Shown here: positions 49,266 to 63,122 of the stretch, piece by piece | Position numbering within the stretch: position 1 is the first letter of the stretch | Layout: every line of letters starts with the position of its first letter | The notes under the pieces: model-generated | The model's input: the letters and a program-made list of their open reading frames with translations, nothing else | The model's database searches: none | Told to the model about the DNA's origin: nothing | Made by a program: the position numbers and the translations under genes | Origin: Atrina japonica | Lineage: Eukaryota; Mollusca; Bivalvia; Pterioida; Pinnidae | Reading direction: 5' to 3' | Length of the DNA: 64,000 nucleotides | Assembly: GCA_030159075.1 (NCBI GenBank) | Contig: BROG01000127.1 | Location: 741,001-805,000, forward strand

Positions 49266-49336
<71 letters not shown>
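49117..49336. repeat. Complex (TA)n array with ATAACTATA sub-repeats
   Basis: TA runs broken by ACACACA and by repeated ATATAACTATATATA segments. The 170-codon minus-strand frame spanning 48860-49372 is purely repeat-derived. Confidence 0.95.
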
Positions 49337-49339
<3 letters not shown>

Positions 49340-49590
49340 GTACATATAATTGAACACTGATAAAACCATCAAACTGGTAGATCACAACATATAATTATAA
49401 TGTATAGTCATGTATCTTCATTGTAATTTGTATCTACACCATAGATCTACCATGAAAAATTGGCATATGTTTACAAACACAAGGAGTCTAAATTAGATCA
49501 TATCTGATGTGACAGCATACAATATTAGAGTTACAGTAATCAGAGTGGGGCAAAATGTTTACCTGTACACCCCTAAAATTTGGGAAAATA

Positions 49591-49845
49591 TTTTTGTTTA
49601 TTGACCCACTCAAGAATATTTCACTCATATGGAGACATCACCAAATGCCAGTGAAGGGCTTCAAATTTTGGCCTAGCTCAGCACTTACAATGTATGGCCA
49701 TTGAGCAGTGAGGGTGCTTTAATGTGCCGACACCTACTGTGACATGGGACCTTGGTTTTTACTGTCCCATCTGTAGGACAGGAAAAACAAGCCACCTCCA
49801 TCGAGGCTAGAACCCGTGACCCTCCGGTAGACCCAGATGTAGCAT
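49591..49845 (-). mobile_element. SINE family B, head eroded
   Basis: CACTCAAGAATATTTCACTC ATATGGAGACATCACCAAATGCCAGTG, GAAGGGCTTCAAATTTTGGC, GAGCAGTGAGGGTGCTTTAA and GACATGGGACCTTGG align block by block with 53194-53478. Confidence 0.75.
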
Positions 49846-50500
49846 ATTATCTAGGTAGACTTAAACATTCATTGTATTCAAACTAATTCAGATTGAAATC
49901 ATGTGACCCTGAAAACCAAATACACTAGAAATGTACATGTAGAAGTTTAAAGTCAACTACATTAGAAATGTAAGTAAAGTCAATCATCTCAGTTACCGTA
50001 TGTGCTTTATTTACTTTAAGACAGTAATACCAAAAAGTGTCATTCTAATTGATTTTGACATTTTTACCCCCACGTAGTAATATTAAATAGATAGACGACA
50101 GACATAGGCAATTGATTCAGACTGAAATAATATTATAATCTTAAGGAATTACATGGCACTTAACCAGGAGAATTTAAATTTATACACAATCATTTACTGT
50201 ATTGATCGGTTCTCAATCTTGGCTAGAGGGTTATGATCTAAGGTTAACATCCCTACTATATCAGAAATGGTTGACAGCTAGCAATACTATCATTAAATGA
50301 CCTTCAATTCAAATAAGTAATCTGAAAAACTAACACATCAAAACATGAAATGACCAATGCAATTTCATTACTTTACCCCCTGGTAGTAAGTTTATACACA
50401 GTGTGTGCAAAGCAAAATTATACAGAACTACATTGCACTGTCAAATGAACAATCAGAAAAATGTTTCTGTAGTAATAAATAGAATCTGAATTTTAATTTT
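49846..50500. other. No gene seen
   Basis: AT-rich intronic text. Confidence 0.5.
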
Positions 50501-50628
50501 TTGTTTTGTTTTATGCCACACTCAAAAAATTTTCAGTCATATGGTGGAGGCCAAATTTTACTGGTGGACGAGAGAACCCTTTTACAATGTACTGTGGAAG
50601 AAACCACCTTCTTTTCCCAGGTAAACCA
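50501..50628 (-). mobile_element. SINE family A, tail half only
   Basis: TTGTTTTGTTTTATGCCACA CTC, TTTTCAGTCATATGGTGGAG and AAACCACCTTCTTTTCC. It breaks off about 60 bp before the MITE at 50692. Confidence 0.7.
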
Positions 50629-50691
50629 AATAGAGTGTGTAAAACAGATACACTAAGCCAAAATCATATATATGACCATAAAAGTGAATCC

Positions 50692-51094
50692 TTATAGGGA
50701 CATTAGCTGTGTGTGTGGTTTTTTTTCTCAATTTTGTCCCCTTTTTTCCTACTTAAGAATATATATAGTAACAAAACAGATATATTATACACAGGTATAT
50801 AAAGTGTTCTTTAAGTCCTAGATATATTTTGTAAAAATTGCTAGAGAAACCCAGGTTTAGCACTTTTTCAATTGCAAATGACAAACTCAACCTTATTATT
50901 TGTATATATATGAATACCACACTGGACCTGACCTTATTGTCACAAAATATATAAATGTAGGACTATAGGATTTTGTTTGCCTGTGGATGTACATGTAGTT
51001 TTTATTTGTTGTTCTTCATCAAGTACACTCCATAGTAAAAGTAGAAAAAAAACTGAAATAATATTTTTTGTAAACACAGCTAATGCCCCTTTAA
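50692..51094. mobile_element. TTAA-type MITE with AGGGGCAT ends, copy 2
   Basis: Left TTAT|AGGGACATTAGCTGTG; right CACAGCTAATGCCCC with TTTAA (TTAA 51091-51094). The interior ACACTGGACCTGACCTTATT is shared with 30072-30442. Confidence 0.65.
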
Positions 51095-53178
51095 TTAGGA
51101 CGTTAAAAGATCAAAATGACCAAACATTAACCCAAGCACCTGTTGCCTATCACAGAATGTTTACAGACAAAATTTGGTACCTTTATGTAATGACATCTCT
51201 TGCTATTTATTTTCTGAACAAGTAACGTGCATTTGTTTATAGAATGTGAAAACCATTAATTCTTAATTGATTCCTGCTCTAGTGGGGATATCAAAAACAC
51301 ATTATATGAATCCTATTTCTTAATGTTATAATGTAAGTAATAGATAAGTCCCGTGTCATTTGTATCATTTACTGTACTACAGCTGCTCACATGTACAAAT
51401 AAAAATATCTTGAAGCAGCCAAATGGCTTTAATATTTTAATAAAAAAAAGACTATAAAATGACACATTTAAACATGAACGTTCAATATTCAACAACTGAA
51501 ATATTTGAAATATTGATGTAAATAAAAAATAAACAAATCTAGTTTGCATATCATTCATATCTGTGTCACAAACCTCTAGGTCTGGGATTTACACGTAATC
51601 AATTCCAGTTTGCCCTTAATTTTCTTTACAGTCTAAACTGTATACAATGGTAAGCAGCCACCAAAAGGAAATCCTGAATGTGACCTCTTAACTGAGGATA
51701 CCTCTTAATTGAGGGCCTCAAAATTGTGAAGTTATAATGTGTGCAAATATGTACAGTATATTAATTTCATATAGCCATGTATCATTTTTGTAATATATTG
51801 ATTCAAGTATATTTGCCAAGGTATTTTAAACATATATATAGACTTACATATATATATGATTATGCCACAATGTTAATACCATACTAGCATTAATTATGTT
51901 TGGATCACAAGTGACCAGCACATTGAAATTTGAATGGCTGTTTAATTGGGTCAACTTGTTAACTATGGACATGAAAGGGGTGACTGCTGACGACAAATAA
52001 GGAAGACAACTGCTTTTTGGGGTAGAATCATATAAGAAACATTTAGGAGGAATTTCTTGAACTGAGCAACACCTTTCATCAATACATATATTTACCAATT
52101 GTATGCCAGAAATATACAACAATGTCCGGTTGCAGCATGAGTGTGTATTTGTCTTTAAATCTTAAAAAAACAAAGTTGAGCTTGAGTAATGAGTAAATTT
52201 TGAGACTTTGGACCGTGTTGTAATATCTATTCCTTGATATCCTTATGGTGTCAGTATGGTAATGGTTTTAGAAGTCTAAGTTTTATGACCAAACTGATTC
52301 TCAATTACGGACATCAATCCTTATAGATGTCTATCCCCTTTATTTTATTATTTCCTCTCTACATTAGCAACAATCAATCCTTGCCAGTCGGGGAATGGTT
52401 GTCACTTTACAGCCATGTGGCAGCCAAGGGTCAGAGGGTTTCTACATGTTGATATCATTACCACATTTACACCTTCACAACTCATTAATGAAGCTATTCC
52501 GGAATTTTATAGTGGCATATCAAAAGCAGGACAAGTAAATTAAAAAAAAAAAAGGTTGAAACTTTTCCTTCTCTGATGTTATAATGATCGGATCTCTTTG
52601 ATATGAAACACTTGAAATAGATCTCTATTTTGTTTTTATTACTGACTGAAGGTGAAGGAATGTTGTAAATAAAATTGTGTAGTGTCTAGTATGAGCATTC
52701 AAATAGCTATCATTACCTTAATGACTTAATCATTACATCATTCACACAGAAAAATGACGCCTCTTTTTTTTAACATATGAAATATACCTAAAGTAAAACT
52801 ACCTGCTTTAAATTTCACATGGAATCATCTGATTATCCTGACCCAATTTACATTTATTTTGCTTCTTGCGCCATAACCATTAACAGTTCTAAATATTTTT
52901 CAGCTATTGAGAAGGAATGAGTTACAACCTGACTAGGCAAAAATGTGGAATAATATTTCTCACATTTTACACATATTTGTATTATCTGTTTAAAGATGAT
53001 AATGAAAACAAGGGGAAAAAGCAAACAAAATTCCAACTCATGGAACATCCTTTATTTACAAATTTATAAAAATGAGACCACTGTGGAATGTGGCTGATGA
53101 TATACATGTATATATGTATGTAAGCTGTCCACAATTCTCATCAAAATTATTGTATCATTAATTTTCCAAAATCACAAC
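51095..53178. other. No gene seen
   Basis: AT-rich. A phrase at 51628-51720 (CAGTCTAAACTGTAT...ACCTCTTAATTGAGG) looks like a worn pogo-like MITE end. 52395-52440 carries GTCACTTTACAGCCATGTGG, distantly like the third SINE family. Frames of 62-92 codons have no domain. Confidence 0.4.
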
Positions 53179-53193
53179 CGCTAAGTGTTTTGA

Positions 53194-53478
53194 TTTGTTT
53201 GTTTATTGTTGTTTAATGTCCCACTCAAGAATCTTTCACTCATATGGAGACTTCACCATATGCCAGTGAAGGGCTTCAAATTTTGGCCTACATGTATGCT
53301 TGGTACTTACGGTCATTGAGCAGTGAGGGTTCTTTAACATGCAAACACCTACTGTGACACAGGACCTCAGTTTTCACTGTCTCATCCGAAGGACAGGAAA
53401 CCAACCTGCCGCCAGCTAGACTCGAACTCACAACCTCATGATCAAGAGTCAAGCACTATCTACTGAGACAGGCCAGCT
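53194..53478 (-). mobile_element. SINE family B, complete, with 15-bp target-site duplication
   Basis: Flanked on both sides by the identical 15-mer CGCTAAGTGTTTTGA (53179-53193 and 53479-53493). On the minus strand it starts with a tRNA-like head (TGTCTCAGTAGATAGTGC; box B GAGTTCGAGTCTAG), has the body GGTCCTGTGTCACAGTAGGT and CTCACTGCTCAATGACCG, and ends AGTGGGACATTAAACAACAA. The intact duplication shows an L1-type retroposition that is young relative to the rest of the window. Confidence 0.9.
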
Positions 53479-53658
53479 CGCTAAGTGTTTTGAATCAGTG
53501 AAAGTACAAAGTACATAAAGAGAAACCCTAAGGGAATTTCATAGTTACTCCAATTCACTTAGATCAATTTTTTTTCTATAGATTGGAATGCTGAATATTT
53601 CTTACAGATTACATGATACTAGTGATTTTTCATGCATCTGCCTTCTAAACTTTACTAA

Positions 53659-53780
53659 GTGACCAGCATAGCTGAGTTTGTAGAGCATATTTTGATCCCT
53701 AAATCTATTCCCAATCAAGCCAGATTTTCAGAGACAAATGTCCCTACTGGCCCCTTCCAACCCTTTCCCTCTCTATGCCT
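53659..53780 (+). mobile_element. Possible SINE head
   Basis: GACCAGCATAGCTGAGTTTG TAGAGCAT resembles a tRNA 5' half with box A. The rest is not recognisable, and no box B is clear. Confidence 0.3.
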
Positions 53781-53790
53781 AGATTTAGGT

Positions 53791-53854
53791 TTAACTCATT
53801 CAACCTTAAAGACACATACAGAAGAGTCCAATATTTTTCAGGGATGATGAGTTA
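53791..53854. mobile_element. TTAA-family MITE, internally deleted
   Basis: TTAA|CTCATTCAACCTTAAAGAC ... TTTTTCAGGGATGATGAG|TTAC, 56 bp instead of about 82. Confidence 0.6.
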
Positions 53855-56385
53855 CATGTAAGTCTAGGTTGTGCAGTCTGATTTCCTCTTCAGGTTGTAC
53901 AAATATAATGGCACTTTACCCCTTAAAAACAATTTGAAATACAATGTACATGTGCATTGTATGGACACTGAAGAAAGACACACACTGGACATCATTCTCC
54001 AGTCCCTGCCATACAGGAACAAGTGGTGGGGGTTTTGAATAGTTTATAAATTAAATCAAGTCTCAGTGCACTACCACCACAGTGACCACACAAAGATATG
54101 CATGTACATATATTTTCACAAAACTGTAGGAAAATGACTTGAATTTGGAGGGAAATATGAATCAGCCTTTAGAAGATTGTAAATTCCACCTTAAACACAT
54201 ATGGATACTGGTGACATGATTATGAGGTGAATGCTGTCAGTGTACAAAAATGTGTATATTTGTGAGTGTATCATAAAAATATGAACAAGAAAAAATTCTT
54301 AGCAAAGTCTGTGATAAGAGGTTAAAGAAAATGCTTAAAATTCTAGCTTATATGGCTACATGTAAGTTACTTGACATTAGCTATCTTACTGCAGGGAAAA
54401 GAAATCATTTTGATAAAATCTGAATCATTTTTTAACATTCAAAATTTTATTACTGCATTTTAAACTACAAAAAGGGAGCAAATATTTCACTACAAGGCAA
54501 TTTTGATAATTCTGTTTTAGTTTAAGTGAAATTTACATACAATGTGTATATATGTATATCAAGTATTGCCTATAGCAAACCGAAAAAATGAGCCCATTTC
54601 CAAACATGCGACACCCATATACAGATGACTTTTCCATAAACAAATAGTAAAATTTATCTATCTTTTTATTAATGGATTATTACAAAATGTCATGACAACA
54701 TAGATAATAACTACTTTTATAAGTGAATACTGTGAACACACTAAACAATAAATGTTTTTGCTACTGTAAACCTCGATACCTGAAATTCCCCTGTAAAAGG
54801 TCAAACAAATAAATGTACCAACAATGTGATATCAAGATGTCTCCAGTGATATTTCATTCAAACCATCACCTATACATGTTTATCAGATATCATCATCTTT
54901 ATTAATAGTCATTTACCTATCATAACACATATCTATTTTTATCTTGGGGGATTTTTTTTCAGTCAGTCTGAATCAGTAAGATGCAGCCAATATCTTTTTT
55001 TTCTTTAAAGTTTTTGTGAACTATGTCTCCATATTCACAATAGACATATACTTTTGTAAGTATGAAATTATACTGTATGTAAATATATCTTCAGTATGAC
55101 TGTAAACACTTGTCAGAATAAGGACAATGCCGGATAAAAAATACATATATGCATTGGAAAACAGCCAAAACACATTCCATTACTTTCCATAATGGTGTAA
55201 AATGCACTGACTTTGTTTGTGTTTCTAATTAACATTCAATATCAAGTCTACATCTTTCCTACAACTCAAGTAAATGCAGACAGTGTTTAAGGCTATGCAA
55301 GTCACACAAATGGAAAACAATTAAAGACCTCTCTACAATAGTTTTACTATCCCTTTAATTTCTCATTCTGGTTGCTGCTAAATGTATAATTTAACATGGA
55401 CAGCAGCAACTGAACATAATGGCCCATGTCACAATTGTGTAAATCATATGGCCAACGTTTTTGTGGAATTTAACACCTAAAAGATCCAGAAAGTGGTGTG
55501 GCTAAAATACTCCCCATTAATATGTTTAAAGTTGTTTTGTCTGAAACCTGTATCAAGCCATGTGACAATATACACATAGGTAACTATGGCACAAGCAACG
55601 GGTCGTCAGAACGGAATTCATATTGGGCGGGGGAATGGGGAGGCTACAGAAAAGGACAGTATTGTATTGACTTTCTGTACTTGTAGATGACAAGAAACTA
55701 TTTGTGTATAATACATGTACATGTGAAGGCCTTTTTCTGTCAATTTTGGGAAAATGCCATTGGCAACACAACTGGGAATTTTAACGTGAATTTGTGTAAT
55801 ATTGGGGAAAATTGTGTGCACACATGGAAATCTAAATGCATTTTTAAAATGCATTCCCTTAAATTATTATTTTACTTTTCATTACCATCATGAGTTCAAC
55901 ATCAAATTGGGAATTTTTTCATCAAACTGTGAAAAAATAATATGCATTTTGCATTGGGAATGGGGCAGAATTTCGGCCCCATGGATGCTATGGAAAAAGC
56001 CCTGATGTGACAATACAATATGAACCATGCATTGTCAAATTATTGGGGGGGTGTCGGAACAAAACTTTATCAAGGATAAATGGAGAAGAACTTCCACAGA
56101 AAGTGTTTCCTCAAGACAATTGCACACGTTCAGGACAAACGGACTCTTTCTAGAACAATTTTGTATTGTCATTGCAGACCAGACTTTATGTAATTGGACA
56201 AACCATTGAAGAGTAATTGCACTTTTTTAGCAATAGGAAAAAGGACAATGCTATACACTGGACTTTGTTTATAATATTTAGTGTCAAGTCTTTGTATTTA
56301 ATCACAGGTTCTTCGTCTTACATAGATTGAATTCAAACAATGCACTGTGTCCTTTCTGTTTCTCAACCTGTCATTGTTTGTTTGT
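53855..56385. other. No gene recognised
   Basis: Mostly AT-rich. 55480-56230 is less AT-rich and has plus-strand frames of 60-68 codons (55498-55686, 55687-55893, 55802-56005, 56027-56209) in different phases. None shows a known domain, and they do not join into one longer frame. Confidence 0.4.
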
Positions 56386-56656
56386 AAACTCAACAATTTT
56401 TAAATTGCATGTACATGTATATGATGGTGGCCAGTTTTTAATGGCAGAAGATAGAGCCCTATTACAATGTACATGTACCTGGGAAGAGACTAACAGCTTT
56501 TTGTAAGTACATGTAAAATCTAAATGGCAAACATTCTCACAGAATCAACTAAATATTCCACTGGACTCAAACCTGCATTTACTGAAGGTGAGAGACTTCA
56601 TAATTTAAAATGAGATTAAGGTGGTCTAACCACTTGGCTACATGTACTCAGGACCC
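56386..56656 (-). mobile_element. SINE family A, diverged, full span
   Basis: Tail AAACTCAACAATTTTTAAAT, GATGGTGGCCAGTTTTTAAT GG, CATTCTCACAGAATCA, box B trace GGACTCAAACCTGC, box A side GTCTAACCACTTGGCTAC. Confidence 0.7.
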
Positions 56657-57853
56657 TTGTTTAAAAGTATTTAGGAAACTGCAATTCAAATTAGAAGGAA
56701 GTTGGAACATATTACATGTTTATTAGTTGCACATTTTTAAATTGAGAAAGATACATGTACCATCTAATATTGCCAGTACTTGCCATTTTGTGCAATTTCA
56801 AATGGCAACCACATCAACAATAATAAAATATCTAACCGTTAATACAATTTCTAGTCTGTAATAAGTGTTAAAATATCAGGCATACAAAGATTGATATATC
56901 GGATCATTGATTTTATGACATGATATATTAGGGGAAGGTGCCAATATCATTACATAACCCTTGCTTGCATTTTTATTGTGACAGAGAATTCACTACATAA
57001 AGGTATGCTATGATGAACAGGATTATTATTTTTTTCATTCCAATATTACATTGTATCTTCCAACACTCATTTAAACCACGAATGAAGAGCTCATTAGCTA
57101 GATAAATGTGGAGACCAGCTAAGCCCTCCAATTTTTTCGACTGTGTTTTAGCACATGCCAACTTAGTAAATAGGGGCACTGCCAAGACTAATGTCTATCA
57201 ATCTACCAGGAATCAATAATTATGGTATTTGTGATTTAGATTCCTTATAATTACTACATGTACATGTAATTACAAAATGTATTGATGGAGACAGGAAACA
57301 GCACACTGTATAAAAATAGAAACTTTCCATTCAATTTGCATGTTTTGTGTCATACACATGTATAATCTTTACATAAAGAACATTCATCAAAGTTCATGAT
57401 TCTCTCTGGGAAAGAGAATGTTTTTTTCTCCCACCTTGGATGGGCATATTCACATGCACCATTTTCCAAAGCCAGAATTTTTTTGTCCACACCCTAGTGT
57501 GCAGACAAGATACATGTGATATGATGTCAAAACATAATTTTATTACGTAAGACTTCTAGCTGAAGAGAACACAGGGCATTTAAATTTGCCATTAAATCTT
57601 GAGTCAGATTTTATTTACATGCATTTAACAATGTATTTGAAGCATGGAAGAAAAATAATCATACATGGGTCACAGGGTGTGATAAGTGGAAGAATCTGAA
57701 AGAACAATCCTGGGGGAAACCCTCAGAATGGAGAAGTAGATTATTACTACTCAGATGGAGATATTTCCTTATCCACACAACACACCCATTTGAGATTCTT
57801 TTAATCCATCACATTACATTCTAATTTGAAGTTGTTGATTTCTTAACACTCAC
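56657..57853. other. No gene seen
   Basis: AT-rich intronic text. The 70-codon minus-strand frame at 56973-57185 has no recognisable domain. Confidence 0.45.
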
Positions 57854-57934
57854 CTACACATGCTGAGAAAAGTCTAATGACAAAGACTGTAAACATAGAT
57901 ACTACAGTAACAAGTGTAACGTGTGGCCCAAGGG
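57854..57934 (-). other. Candidate cryptic or alternative exon (hydrophobic, phase 1-1)
   Basis: This 81-base segment has an acceptor TTTTTAAAG|CC and a strong donor GTAG|GTGAGT, both phase 1 like the flanking CRIM1-like exons. It encodes 26 mostly hydrophobic residues, including MFTVFVIRLFSACV, which could act as a short signal peptide if transcription began here, or as a hydrophobic insert if used as a cassette. The ATG at 57896 has a weak context (T at -3). I do not recognise a family. Confidence 0.15.
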
Positions 57935-58016
57935 CTTTAAAAACACAGATAAAAGAAGTTGTAAAGTTACACAACTATACAGAGCTAACTTCTTAAACTA
58001 ATTGTATATTTGTTAT

Positions 58017-58907
<891 letters not shown>

Positions 58908-59151
58908 GTTGTTTTATGCCACACTCAACATTTTTTCAGTTTATATATGGTGCAAACCAGTTTTTAATGCTGGAGGAGAGAATCCGGTAACAATGTACCC
59001 AGGTAGAGACCATCGGCCTTCTGCAAGTATATTGGCAAACTTTCTCACAAAAATCAGCTTGGGTTCCAGTTGGGCTTGAACCTGCACTGACCAGAAGTGA
59101 GAGACTTCACGGTTCAAAGTGTGATGCTCTAACCATAGACCACAGAGGCTG
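58908..59151 (-). mobile_element. SINE family A, near full length
   Basis: Tail GTTGTTTTATGCCACACTCA, body CAAACTTTCTCACAAAAATC AGC, box B GGGCTTGAACCTGC, AGAAGTGAGAGACTTCACGG, head end ACCACAGAGGC. It is among the best conserved copies. Confidence 0.8.
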
Positions 59152-60073
59152 ATACATACATGTACATGTATCAACTGTACATTTGTATTTCAAGAGATGC
59201 AAAAAATTCAATCAAATGAAGCAACAATCTAACAATATTATTCCTTGTGTGATGGGACCAGTGATAAGGACTGTACTCATCCTATATAGGCCCTAATATC
59301 ATGTTGACACAGTTCGAATGACTACATGTATACAGTAGTTATATTTTATGGTACAATTACTGTACATATATTTTGAAATTACATGTCACTTTGGTAATCA
59401 GTAACTTAATCTAATGTATACTAAATAATAAAACAGACTCCTAACCATATATCTTAGAATTACCCATATCAGATAATAAACTTATCTATTCAGTAATTAT
59501 CCTCCCCAGGAATATTCTGATTATGACTAAGGATAATCATTTATGATATGACTATATAGCTCAGTAGTAATTTGATAAAGACTTGGATAATCAGTAACAT
59601 TTATACCTCAGTAATACAAAGTTAATTAGTCACGATTTACCTTATTATATTAACACCCTCATTATATAATATCTTATCCTATTTCATTTGTCTTATCTAC
59701 CCCCACCTTATCAGCTTCCCAAGACTTGCAAACTCCTCCAGCAAGCAAATCAGTAGTATCAATCTTCCAACTACATTTTACAGACAGTATTGTGATACAA
59801 TGTAGTTCAGGTTTTTAGGGTCTGTAGGGGGCAGGTACATGTATTGGGCCCAATTTCCGATGGGAAAATGTATGGTTTCCCAAAATTGTGACAGGAAATT
59901 CCCCAAAAATAAATGTTTTTTCATGTGTATTTTTTATCTCTTGAAAATCTTTCTAATATACTGTAATTTCATTCAATCGAAATCAGGTATGACTTCTAAA
60001 TGAACATATATATATGTACATGCATGTATGAATTAGAATCAAAATTTTATAATAATTTTACATGCAATATGAA
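59152..60073. other. No gene seen
   Basis: AT-rich intronic text. Confidence 0.5.
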
Positions 60074-60163
60074 CTTGTTCACTCCTGAATTAAGACAGTA
60101 GACCATACTATTCATTGATTTGGGCGAGTCTATATGTGATCTCAAGGGATGGTGAGTGAATGT
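60074..60163. mobile_element. Relative of the 82-bp MITE without TTAA
   Basis: GTTCACTCCTGAATTAAGAC AGTAGACC at the left and CTCAAGGGATGGTGAGTGAA at the right. It shares more with 8043-8105 than with the TTAA copies. Confidence 0.5.
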
Positions 60164-62738
60164 GCAATCTTTACCTCAACATATATGATGAAGTTGATAT
60201 AGAAATATCCCTAAAATATAGTGTAATACGATACATCCTAAAGCCTCTTAACATGTGAAGTACTCTATTAGGAAGAGATACTGTCCTACTGGTAAATACA
60301 ATGTACATATATGTAATGATACAATGTACATAAAGGACAAAAGAATTAATAACACATTAATACAAAATGTAGTCATTATGCCAAAAAGCACCTGTTCAAC
60401 ACTATTGGCTTGATAACTGGTATGTTACATGTTTTATCTGCAAGTAATCTTGTATTTAACTTATCACATCAGCAATAATCTACATGTATATATGTACATC
60501 TTCATGTACATGTATCAATCAATTTATGACACACAGTGACAGACCTGGTTGGGAATAATTAATTTCTATTTCATTTCTACTGTGTATTATATTTCCTATT
60601 CAATTAACATTCCTTATGCTAGATTTAATTTGGTTCTTTAACAAAATGACCAGAATTGTTGACACTCTTACTTTTCCCACTACTACATTACAAATCACTT
60701 TCAACAATACTGTGCTAAATCTTTTGTTCAATTGACATTGAAATCCAAATATTTTAATCTTACATTTGTAATATTCAGACATTTTTCTGCTGTATACATG
60801 TGCTTACAAATTACAATGTACAATACAGTGCATATATTTATATGTATCTGGCTAGAGAAACACATAATCCTTGGGGATTCTGTCGTGTTTCCCCCACCGT
60901 TTATATGTGTCAATAATGTGTGTGTGTGTGTGTAATATATAAACTTATAGGTAGCTCTTGAATATAACCATTTCTAATTATAAAACCGAAAATTCAGCTC
61001 CAGTGCAAAGCTAATAACAGCAAATCCTTTTTAAGATATCTATTGCAGACCTGATTTTAGATTTATTCAATCAAAAGTTTGATTATGATAAGAAATATAT
61101 TTCACAGAGCGACTTTCCTTCTGCATGGTGTGTGTGACAGTATCTTTGATGGAGAACAACGTTGTGTCTTCAAAGCACATCTAGTGTATTAACTTGTCAG
61201 ACCTAACAAGGTCAAATACATAAAAACTGTATCTTGTGCCATGGTACATGTAGCCTACATGTATATATACAGGTTTCACTTCTATAAACCAATAAATTAC
61301 TTTTTGAAAAATAATATGTCCAAGTCAAGAAAAGGATGTCAAAATACATTATGAAAGATTGGTATCAATACTTTTGTATTAATAATTCCAGCACATATCT
61401 AATGATTATTATGAAATGACATCCCAAACCGAGCTATAACTGCTAGCTATACAAGTGATACAACATCTTCCTCTGATATTAAAAAAAGTGTATTTATGTT
61501 ACCAATGAAAAAAAGTAGTGGGTGTTAAATGTGCCAATCCAGTTGAAAAAAACATTAGTATGCCTTACGCTTAGAAAGAGAGTAGGGACAGAGATCACCG
61601 TAATCTATTTACAACACAGTTGTTGGCTTCTCGTAAATTCTATTGAAAGGGCCTTTTCATTAGAAATACATGTATATATACATTGTATTAAATTTACAGT
61701 TTGGCTTTGAAATAATAATTATGTGTGACTTGTTGAAGTATGGTTGACCACAAGATAAATTTAAATCTAAACTAAACTCACTTTTTAACCTCACGTGATA
61801 TAGCAGCGATAAGAACTTTCAACATTGTAATCACTTGCTCTCATATTAAACTATACCAACAATAACGATTGTGTAATGAAAATCAAATAAGACAACGCAC
61901 AAACATATCCTATAAATATACACAAAACCCCATTGGTGCTAGAACACTAGATACATATATTTAGCGGAAGTTTTTAGACAATATGCTGTTAGCCTGCAAA
62001 TAAACTACATAGTCTGTCAGTTCTTGGTGCAGTGCATTCTTAACATACCTGGGCGCATGTGTATTGACGTTATGTGTGTGTACTCGCAGATCACTTTATT
62101 GCGTCTGTCTGGCGGGACAGTATTAGTGCTGGATTTCGTCAGATATTCGTCTTAGATCTTGTTAATAATCAAAGCAAAACTTCCCTCTTTTATTAGAATA
62201 TAATTGTATAAATCAAATGGAATACAGAGCCATTTTTATCAGCGACATTTGGGATTTTCCGTAAATACATTTATTTACGGTTTTTTTTTATTTCTATTTT
62301 TCATTGCATTCATTGACTGTCTGTTGTCTGGGGAAGAATTCATGGAGTATTTACTCAAATCCTACTAAATTTTGTTTTATTGTTATGTGACACTAAAAAT
62401 TCCTCCTTCAATATTTCAGTGATGTAATTTAAATTTAATGTACAATCACCGAGCAAGCTGACAGAGTACAGGTCGGAGATTTATTTTACATAAACACTTT
62501 AACTAAATGGTGACAGTTTGTGTTCATAAGAGCCGCAACGGCGAATGAAAATATGTGAATTAGTTTAGTGTGTTTATATTTTCATCAAAAGCCGAAAGGG
62601 ATAAAATATTTAAATATAAATACCAATGTCGATTTAGGTTGTTGAAAACTCACGGATTTATTAATCCGTAAATAAATTATTGCGTCGATCTGTCTGAAAG
62701 TGTGTCTGTTAAGTAAAGATCAAAGACAAACTTCGTAC
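60164..62738. other. First part of intron 1, no repeat element recognised
   Basis: Contains a (GT)n run near 60919-60933 and becomes richer in CpG from about 61980. A donor-like CCCAG|GTATGT sits at 62049/62048 on the minus strand with an open frame of about 33 codons behind it; an alternative first exon cannot be excluded. Confidence 0.4.
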
Positions 62739-63069
62739 CTCTGCATACGCCCTCCTCGCTACCTGTAAGAGGTTCTCCTTCTTTGGGGGATACAGCACAT
62801 TCTAACCCCTTCCCACATCTACCCCTGAGTCCGAAAGGCCCTCCACAAACTTCATTCAAAGACTTGGCACATACTTTACAACATCCACAAATATCCATTA
62901 CAACCCCGGCCGTACAATTTCCGAGGTCCGGGGGACAGGAATTTTGATCACATGTTTGACATGACAGGGCACTAACAGATCCATTACACATTATTATGTG
63001 TATTACAGCAAGCACGTGAAAACAGAACGCTGGCGAAACACGGCTACTCCAGCGCAGCAGGAAATACAT
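62739..63069 (-). CDS. CRIM1: CRIM1-like protein, coding exon 1: signal peptide plus IGFBP N-terminal domain
   Basis: The family (CRIM1: secreted or single-pass membrane protein that binds BMPs through VWFC repeats) starts with a signal peptide and an IGFBP domain, as seen here. The exon encodes 110 residues plus one base. Residues 1 to about 34 are hydrophobic with small residues at the end (NGSVSA), as expected for a signal peptide. Residues 37-109 carry 12 cysteines (37, 40, 45, 52, 61, 63, 64, 67, 75, 85, 91, 109), including the IGFBP core CGCCKVC and CGGPFG; N51-C-T is a possible N-glycosylation site. The start at 63069 has a good Kozak context (GCCGGGATG); the open frame extends 48 bases further only through a TTG. 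The exon ends at a phase-1 donor (CAGAG|GTACG). The sequence is richer in CpG than its surroundings. Alternatives within the IGFBP superfamily (IGFBP-rP, HtrA, CCN) are less likely because a CRIM1-type VWFC exon follows in the same strand and phase. Confidence 0.88.
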
Positions 63070-63122
63070 CCCGGCTTCATTTATATTTTGAGTAATTAAA
63101 CTCCAAAAACTAAACAATTATC

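Noticed and set aside
62049..62160. Donor-like CCCAG|GTATGT with about 33 open codons upstream on the minus strand
   Set aside because: No convincing acceptor, start codon context or recognisable peptide; left as a remote possibility for an alternative first exon.
63070..63117. Upstream extension of the CRIM1-like reading frame to 63117
   Set aside because: The extension begins at TTG, not ATG; the ATG at 63069 has a good Kozak context and leads straight into a signal peptide.
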